From contig OX485807.1 of NCBI GenBank assembly GCA_950295325.1, positions 35,184,440 to 35,248,439 of the forward strand: DNA of 64,000 nucleotides. The letters run 5' to 3'. A model generated the notes under the pieces. It did not search any database and was not told the DNA's origin. It saw only the letters and a program-made list of their open reading frames with translations. A program made the translations under genes and the position numbers. Shown in pieces: positions 56,690 to 64,000 of this stretch. The stretch comes from Polytrichum commune (Eukaryota; Streptophyta; Polytrichopsida; Polytrichales; Polytrichaceae). Numbering within the stretch: the first letter of the stretch is position 1; each line of letters starts with the position of its first letter.

Positions 56690-57035
56690 AAATTGTTTGG
56701 TCCATTTTACTTAGGCAAAACATGTTGGTGCCGCGGACGGAATGTTGAAAGGTGGCTTTATGCTTCCAAGGCAAATCATACTCATGCCGCGGACGGAATG
56801 TTGGAAGGTGGGTTTGTCCTACCAAGGCAATTCATGTTCGTGCCGCATACGGAGTGTGGGAAGGTGGCTTTGTGCTATCAAGGGAAAACATGTTTGTTTT
56901 GTGGACAAATTATTGGAAATTGCTTTTGTGGCACTAAACCAATTCGTCCCATGGACGAAATGTTAAAAGTTGGCTTTGCGGACCGAGCCAAAACATATTG
57001 TTGCGGTGGACGGAGAATTAGATGGTGGCTTTGTG
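56690..57035 (+). repeat. Tandem repeat of about 66 bp within R1
   Basis: About five units carry GCGGACGGAATGTTG-like text followed by AAGGTGGCTTT. The same array occurs at 60,075-60,420 in copy R2. Confidence 0.85.
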
Positions 57036-58457
57036 GCCAAGGCTAGTAGCCTTAAGCCAAGGCCAAGTCATGTATACCTTGAGGCTCAAATGAATGGGAG
57101 ATATGTCTCATGAGTTGTCAAAGAGGCAACGGACTCTTTCATGAGCCGAAAGCTCACAAGGGGGTTGGGGCTCGCGGACGGGTAGAGCCGGCAAGCCCAC
57201 CAAAGTACGGTTTGCAAAGGGCGAACCGCATGAAGCAAAGAAGGCGGCGATGCATGTAACCTTTTGATGTGGGACATTAGATTTTTGTCAAGATTTCACT
57301 CTATGTGAAATAAGTGACGTGCATGTCATTGAAAAGGTCACCTTCTTTGAAACTCACATGAGAGATGTGAGGTGCAAGCCGGTGTGCTTGCGGTGCATTA
57401 TGATGTGTCATAATGGCAAAGAGATGAAGTTCAAATTGATAAGGACTCCTATGGTAGGAGGACCCAAGTTGAATTTGGTCTTAATGGACCAAATGAAAAA
57501 TGGCCAACATAATGGTCGTCGTTCAATTGGAGCAACTCGATAGAACTTATGGGGAGGCTAGGAAAGATGGGCCTCCCCTAAACCACTTTGGTGGGATGTT
57601 GGTGAGATACAATGATGTATTCGCCAATGTGTTGCCCAAAAGTTACCGCCAAGGAGTGAAAAATAACTTTGCTCAACAAGAAATTGAGTTCTTGAGGCAT
57701 GTGGTGACTAAGGAAGTTGGTGGACAAACATGAAGAATGTCAAGGCAATCCAAGAGGAGAATTGGCCCTTGACTCAAAAAAGGCTTAGGTCATTGGTTGT
57801 CCTAGCCAACTACTACCACCACTTCATTCTAGATTTGTTTTAAGGTTGCTAAGACCTTACTCAACTTATTGAGGAAATAGCTATCCCAAAAGTGGGATGA
57901 GCCTGGTCACCAAGCCTTTGGGAAGTTCAAGAGCAAGTTCCCTTCACAAGATGTGGTTAAGTTTCCGGGTTTTCATAAGTATTTTGAGGTGCACATGGAG
58001 GCGAAGGACTTTACCATTGGCGGATGTTGATCCAAGATAAATGACCATTGCTTATGAGAGCATTAAGCTCCATGGTTGTCGAACCTTATCCGGCTTGTGC
58101 AAGAAATGGCTATCCCAAGAGTGGGATGAGCCGTGCCACCAAGCCATTGGGGAGCTTAAGAGCAAGTTGTCTTTGCCGCCCGTGCTCAAGCTTGCGGAGT
58201 TTGCCAAACCTTTTGAGGTGCATACGGGGGCGAGTGACTTTACCATTGGCGGATGTTGATGTAAAAAAAAAATGGCCATTGCATATGGGAGCATGAAGCT
58301 CGATGGTTGGCCGACCTTGTCCGACTTGTCAAAGAAATGGCTATCCCAAGAGTGGGACTAGCCTTGTCACCAAGTCTTTAGGGGGCTTAAGAGCAAGTTC
58401 TCTTTGCCGCCCGTGCTCAAGTTCGTGGAGTTTGACAAACCTTTTGAGGTGCATACG

Positions 58458-59431
58458 TGTCGCGCACCTCTCCATGAGGAGTGCCCGAAACACCATGGGC
58501 ACAAGGGGGACCCCGGAGTGACACCCGGGACTTGTGGCGCCGATGGTGAGAGGGCCCAAATGATCCTAGTGTGGGTGAGGGCCCCGGGCGTTGGGAACGC
58601 CTCCCACCCACGGAGACTAGGAGGCATGAGGGTGAGGCCATGAGCTATGCGTAGCTCATGGCGTGGTGATTCTAGAATGCTCAAGATCACCTCAATCGGA
58701 GGGGTGAGCTAGGAGTTATGGCCATTTGAGTGGGGTGCTGTCCCGGGACAGCGCCCTGGTACAGCAGTGCCTGGGAGTGATTCCCGGGACTGCCAAGGTT
58801 CAAACAGGCATAACTTCCTCAAGACTTGCCTGAATGGGGCAAGTGAGGAGTCCATCGGCATCTACGTGAAACGTAGATGAAGATGGAGTGGTTGGTGGTT
58901 ATGATCAGACATCATACAAGGAAGTTATGATGGTCTGAAGCTGCAGGGTGGGTTCTAGGCCCAGCAGCTAAGGGAAAATGTCCACTTGGCCCCAACTCTT
59001 GGTAGAGAGACAAGAGGTTGGTTGACGGTGGGGTAGGGGCCCCGCGTGAAGTCCTAGAGGCTTATATGGGTGAGGTGGTGTGGCCTCACCCACCCGAGGC
59101 CGAACGGCAAGGCCTCCATGGGCATTGGCCCATTGTGAGGCCATAGTTGCCTAGTATGGTTCGGGTTGTTGTAGTGTTGCTCCGGCAATGCGATGATCAA
59201 CATGGGATTGGACTTCCATGGATGGAAGTCCACATCTAGGAATGGGTTACCGATTAAGGGGTGAGTCCCGAAAGCAAAGTAGGAGGGTTGGTTCCCTCCT
59301 ATGAACTATAAGGTCCGGGGTAGGAGGAGCTAATCATTAGCATGGCGGAATGCGAATGGTTAGCGCTCGTAACCTTTGCTAGAATTGAAAATTGGCAAGA
59401 TTGTCAAGGGGGGCTAGCAAGGGTTGCGACA
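58458..59431 (+). mobile_element. LTR of chromovirus copy R2
   Basis: A 974-bp LTR with TG...CA ends is followed by a primer-binding site. The preceding 5 bp are ATACG, inside the third RNase H-proximal repeat of R1. It is the 5' LTR of a second copy that either inserted into R1 or arose by unequal recombination. Confidence 0.93.
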
Positions 59432-62400
59432 CTTGGTATCAGAGCAGGGTTCCAATATTTTGAGCTAGCACTTTGAGGGAGACATGGCTATCAAACCTGA
59501 GGGTTATTATGGTGAGCCCGGGTTTTCCAAAAGGTTGTAAGGCTCAAATTGGAACAAAGATCATGTGTAAATGGAATTTAACCATACCATTGGTTCTAAT
59601 GACAATGGTGGGCACTAAGGTGGATTCGGTAAGAAAAATGGAGGAGTGCTTTGAAAAAGGCTCCCTCAAACCTCAAAAAAACATTTGGGGCCTAGAATAC
59701 CGAAAGGACCCAAAACCTTGGAGGGCATTAATGTTGGATTGAAATTCCAATTCGAAATGCTTGGAAGGTATTGATGTTGGAATGAATTTGGTGCTAATGA
59801 GGCACCCGGGGCTTCTTAAGGCCTATGTGCGCTATTCAAACGCACAAATGAAGGATACACCTAAAACGGACGAGCTTTCTAAGAAATGCATCCTTTTAGG
59901 TGGGGTTTTAAAAGCGGGTGGTGGATGCCTTGTTTAAGTCCCCAAGGCTTCTTGAGGACATGGTGGGGACCATCAAATTTGCAAGAGCATTGAAGCCGAT
60001 GGTCCCAAAGAGAAGTTTGGCGGCGCATCACCACAAGTGGCTTTAGCCAAATTAGGTCCCAAAGAAATGAGTGCAAATTGTTTGGTCCATTTTACTTAGG
60101 CAAAACATGTTGGTGCCGCGGACGGAATGTTGAAAGGTGGCTTTATGCTTCCAAAGCAAATCATACTTGTGCCGCGGACGGAATGTTGGGAGGTGGGTTT
60201 GTCCTACCAAGGCAATTTATGTTCGTGCCGCGGACGGAGTGTGGGAAGGTGGCTTTGTGCTACCAAGGCAAAACATGTTTGCTTTGCGGACAAATTATTA
60301 GAAATTGGTTTTGTGGCACCAAACCAATTTGTTCCGCGGACGAAATGTTTAAAGTTGGCTTTGCGGACCAAGCCAAGCCAAGTTGCCGAGGACCGAATCT
60401 AAGACGATGGCATTGTGGCCAAGGCTAGTAGCCTTAAGCCAAGGCCAAATCTTTTGTACCTTGAGGCTCAATGAATGAGAGAAATGTCTCATGTGCTGAC
60501 AAAGAGGCAATGGACTCTTTCATGAGCCCAAAGCTCATAAGGGGGTTGGGGCTTGTCGACGCATAGAGCGGGCAAGCCCACCAAGGTGCGGTTTGCAAAG
60601 GGCGAACCGCATGAAGCAAAGGAAGCCGCGATGCATGTAACCTTTCAATGTGGGACATTGAATTTTGTCAAAATTTCACACCATGTGAAATTAATAAGGT
60701 GCATGTCATTGTAAAGGTCACCTTTTTTGAAACTCACATGATAGATGTGAGGCCGAAGCCGGTGTGCTTGCGGTGCATTATGATGTGTCATAATGGCAAA
60801 GAGATGAAGTTCAAATTGATAAGGACTCCTATGGTAGGAGGACCCAAGTTGAATTTGGTCTTAATGGACCAAATGAAAAATGGCCAACATAATAGTCGTG
60901 GTTCAATTGGAGCAACTCGATAGAACTTATGGGGAGGCTAGGAAAGATGGGCCTCCCCTAAACCACTTTGGTGGGATGTTGGGGAGATACAATGATGTAT
61001 TCACCAATGTGTTGCCCAAAAGTTACCGCCAAGAAATGAAAATAACTTTGCTCAACAAGATATTGAGTTCTAGAGGTATGTGGTGACAAAGGAAGTTGGT
61101 GACAAACATGAAGAATATCAAGGCCATCCAAAAGGAGAATTGGTCCTTAACTCAAGAAAATGGCTTAGGTCATTTGTTGGCCTAGCCAACTACTACCACC
61201 ACTTCATTCGAGGTTTTTCTAAGGTTGCTAGGACCTTAGTCAATTTGTTGAAAAAATGGCTATCCCAAGAGTGGGATGAGCCTTGTCACCAAGCCTTTGG
61301 GAAGCTCAAGAGCAAGTTCTCTTCACAAGATGTGGTTAAGTTTCCGGGTTTTCATAAGCATTTTGAGGTGCACATGGAGACGAAGGACTTTATCATTGGC
61401 GGATGTTGATCCAAGATGGATGACCATTGCTTATGAGAGCATTAAGCTTCATGGTTGTCGAACCTTGTCCGGCTTGTACAAGAAATGGCTATCCCAAGAG
61501 TGGGATGAGCCGTGCCACCAAGCCATTGGGGAGCTTAAGACGAAGTTCTCTTCGCCGCCCGTGCTCAAGTTCGCGGAGTTTGACATACCTTTTAAGGTGC
61601 ATACGGGGGCGAGGGACTTTATTTGGCGGATGTTGATGTAAAAAAAAAACGGCCATTGCATATGGGAGCATGAAGCTCGATGGTTGTCCGACTTGTGAAA
61701 GAAATGGCTATCCCAAGAGTGGGACTAGCCTTGTCACCAAGTCTTTGGGGAGCTTAAGAGCAAATTCTCTTCGCCGCCCGTGCTCAAGTTCGTGGAGTTT
61801 GACAAACCTTTTGAGGTGCTTACGGGGGTGAGTAACTTTGCCAATGATGGATTGTTAATGTAAGATGGATGGCCTTTGCATATGGGGGCTTGAGGCTCGA
61901 TGGTTGTCAAAGAAGACAACCAACTCATGACAAAGAATTTCTTTGCCGTAGTGCATTGCTTGAAGATGTGGCGACATTATTTGGGGTTGCACAAAGCAAA
62001 GGTCTACATGGACAATGTGTCCTAAAAGTATTTTAACATATACAAGCGCAAGTGAGCGCCAACTCATTGCGGTGGCATGATAGTTTGGCGCTTACGAAGG
62101 TGGATTTGGTCCACAAACCGGACCGTGGAAATGTGGTGCCGGATGCGCTAAGTAGACGGGAAGAGTTCCAAGCAATGAGAACCATCCAAACCTTGTGGCT
62201 AATGTGTGCCGGCAAATGAAACTTGTGATGCAAGATACGGGAGGGATAAATTAACTACCCCAAAGCACAAAAGCTTTTAGGTGAGCTTCGCAAGAGCAAG
62301 GTGCTCAAAGAGGTTAAGTTGGTGGACGGATTGTTCAAGTGCAAGCAAAGTTGGGTGTATGTGCCACAAGGCAAGTAGAGGCTATCGGTTTTGAAGGAGG

Positions 62401-62559
62401 AATTTGATAGTCCTATGCCGGCCTTAGAGGAGAAAGAAAAAAATCGCCATAGAATGGTATCATGGAGGTACCATTGGCGGTGCATAAAGGAAGATATAGC
62501 CCACTTTGTGAAGGCTTGAATCAAAGTGCCAAGTGAACTGAGCCTCTTACCAAAAGCAA

Positions 62560-63420
62560 GGCGGTTTCTTGCAACCGTTGCCTATCCCGTCGGCGCCATG
62601 GCATAGTATGTGCATGGACTTGATCACAAGTTTGCCGGAGTCACATGGGTATGATGCCATCTTGTTGATGGTAGAGCGGTTTGCCAAGTTGGCACACATG
62701 ATGCCGATTGTGGGAACCGCCACCGCGTTGGAGACCGCATAGCCTTTTCTCAAAGGATGGTTGAGGCATCACGGGTTGCCACAAGTGATTGTGTGGGATC
62801 AAGATCCAAAGTTCACAAGTGCATTTTCAATGCATTTCTCTAAGGAGGTCGGAATGAAAGTAAGGTTTAGCACGGCCTTGCATTCCCAAATGAATGGGAA
62901 AGCGGAGCGTGTGAATGGAGTCTTGAAGCAATACTTGAGGAACTTGGTGGGGGCGGACCAAGGAGATTGGGCGGACTATGTGGGTCGAGCGGAGTGTAAT
63001 TGCAATGTAGCCACGCACTTGGCTACCAAGGGGTGGTCTTTCGTGGTGGCTTATGGAGTGGATGCGCTCCAACCTATTAACCTAGCTCTCGAGGGGGCAC
63101 ATTCAACACTAGAGTTCAACCAAGATGGTGAGGACTTGGCCAAGGATGGTAAACAAGTCTTGGAGATGACCAAGTTGTTGGTGGAGAAAGCCCGAAGGTG
63201 CTACGGAGTGCTAGTAAATGCCGGAAGACGCGAAGTGGAGAATGAGGTGGGCCAAAAGGTGTTGTTGAATGTGAACAACTTCACTTAGCCGGAAGGCCTC
63301 GCTCCAAAAGTTCATGTCCGAAATTGGAGCTTCGTTTTCCATTGTGGAACAAGTGTTCAAGGACATGTATAAGTTGGAATTACCGCCGGACATCAAAGTG
63401 CATCCGACATTTCATGTCTC
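62560..63420 (+). pseudogene. Ty3/gypsy integrase remnant
   Basis: The core keeps its three acidic positions: WHSMCMDLITSLP (first Asp), VIVWDQDPKFTS (second Asp) and SQMNGKAERVNGVL (Glu). The longest open part is 62,761-63,288. The frame is broken before it and by stops at the GPY-like C-terminal part, so it is inactive. Confidence 0.85.
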
Positions 63421-63479
63421 ATTACGAAAGTCATTTTAGGACGACACCTTGTGGCCCGATCACAAGCAAGTGATTAGGC

Positions 63480-63720
63480 CACGTCCCGACCTTGTGGAGG
63501 TCATTTGGAACATGAGGTAGGAGGGCATCCTCAAGTGTAGGAAGCCCAAGTGAAAATGAAAGAAAATGTACAAAGGAGTACTTGGTGAAATGGTGAGGAT
63601 ACCATGAGAAAGAAACCGCTTGGGTGGCGGCAAGAGACATGGTGAACACCAATGAATTGGTGAAGCACTTTGAAGAAACTAAGGCTAAGGATTCCAATAA
63701 AATGAAGCGTAGGCATTGAT
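63480..63720 (+). pseudogene. Chromodomain-like C-terminal remnant
   Basis: Text corresponding to a chromodomain is readable across several stops: a segment like LVEVIWNMR, a basic stretch, a segment like EYLVKW in another frame, then ETAWVAARDMVNTNELVKHF. The placement after integrase identifies the element as a chromovirus. Confidence 0.7.
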
Positions 63721-63740
63721 GAGGACATCAATCTCCTTTA

Positions 63741-63752
63741 GTGGGGGAGAGA
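63741..63752 (+). other. Candidate polypurine tract
   Basis: GTGGGGGAGAGA lies just after the chromodomain remnant, the usual place for plus-strand priming. The expected LTR does not follow directly. Confidence 0.5.
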
Positions 63753-63760
63753 CGCTAGTA

Positions 63761-64000
63761 GCACACTTAGTTTCGAGTCTAATTGCTCCACAACATGAAC
63801 TTGTTCTTTGGCTTGAGGGAATAAAGTCCAAACTTTAGTGGTGCAAAGAGAAAAGTATGAGATGAGGTCCTAGTCTTGTACTTGTGCTTGGTTAATGGAA
63901 GAGGGGGAATAGATATGCTAAACTAGGTTGGGTAAGCCGAGTAATTGGGGGCCATGGCTTGGAGGGGCCTTGGATAAAACCAAGAAACTTCTTAATTGTG
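63761..64000. other. 3' non-coding part or flank of R2
   Basis: No LTR start (TGTCGCGC) and no frame were seen. It may be 3' untranslated sequence of the retroelement or flanking DNA. Confidence 0.4.

Larger units (their letters stand above)
56050..58457 (+). mobile_element. Degenerate internal region of chromovirus copy R1
   Basis: The region starts with a leader, a tandem repeat (56,690-57,035) and Cys-containing gag or protease-like text. It then jumps from a segment like HFGGMLVRYNDVFANVLPKS to a segment like LRSLVVLANYYHHF. The reverse transcriptase palm with its catalytic Asp pair is missing. Three tandem copies of a connection/RNase H-proximal block (WLSQEWDEPCHQA, FEVHTGA) follow. 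The third is cut at 58,457 by the next LTR. Many stops make it inactive. Confidence 0.85.
59432..63760 (+). mobile_element. Degenerate internal region of chromovirus copy R2
   Basis: It has the same order as R1 but continues further. The primer-binding site (59,434) is followed by a leader, the 66-bp tandem repeat, a gag/protease-like remnant, a missing reverse transcriptase core and three RNase H-proximal blocks (about 61,245-61,410, 61,470-61,630 and 61,695-61,850). An RNase H end (about 61,860-62,220, with a DALSR-like motif), an integrase (about 62,560-63,290), a chromodomain-like tail (about 63,480-63,720) and a purine-rich tract (63,741-63,752) follow. No 3' LTR starts within the window. 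Confidence 0.85.

Noticed and set aside
58052-58294. Minus-strand frames across the retrotransposon as genes
   Set aside because: They are shadows of the repeated RNase H-proximal blocks and recur at each copy.

Overview
The window looks like nuclear DNA from a land plant or a close streptophyte. It has plant-type introns, short interstitial runs of the heptamer TTTAGGG, a Ty3/gypsy retrotransposon primed by initiator tRNA-Met, a MULE-type transposase with a SWIM finger, and a multi-exon BTB/POZ gene of the plant At1g21780 type. The species cannot be fixed from the sequence. The abundance of transposases of the kind I know as DUF7869 hints at a non-flowering lineage. No bacterial, organellar, rRNA or tRNA gene was seen. 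Most of the window is transposon-derived or unassigned AT-rich sequence.

Layout. 1.1-2.75 kb is an array of about 29 short palindromes, directly upstream of a broken DUF7869-like transposase gene (2.9-6.0 kb). A second, diverged, truncated copy lies in opposite orientation (7.5-6.5 kb), with a different palindrome family upstream (7.5-8.4 kb). 8.4-19.7 kb is AT-rich and holds poly-G/poly-C-bounded inverted-repeat elements. One of these (16,416-17,734) has a perfect 8-bp target duplication, and several carry short telomere-like runs. 19.7-27.9 kb holds gene-like units with dispersed palindromes between them: a broken gene with a ParB/DGQHR-like region whose candidate first exon copies the start of the histone H3 tail, an FCP1/NIF-like HAD gene and a small unknown gene. 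29.0-34.4 kb holds a long-inverted-repeat element and two copies of a 0.72-kb transposon. 37.4-40.4 kb holds the best intact host gene (BTB/POZ, four inferred exons), followed by decayed copies of its tail, one split by a hAT-like MITE. 44.1-44.6 kb is an unknown gene with a long poly-A run in its frame. 44.7-49.3 kb (minus) is a MULE transposase gene broken by a solo LTR and two stops. 49.7-55.1 kb is an unknown gene on the plus strand whose large first intron is a palindrome-bearing satellite with another solo LTR, and whose third exon is cut by a retrotransposon. 55.1-64.0 kb is two tandem or nested copies of a degenerate chromovirus.

The recurring theme is short near-perfect palindromes. 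Three unrelated sequence families (stems TTTGGGTCG, CCCACGGGTG and CCCTCTCG) share one architecture: an 8-10-bp GC-rich stem and a 2-4-base centre, occurring in clusters. The clusters lie upstream of transposase-like or gene-like units, and the LTR of the local retrotransposon is itself packed with hairpins. This shared architecture is the strongest candidate for an undescribed system here. All functions are inferred from reading the sequence; no database search was possible.
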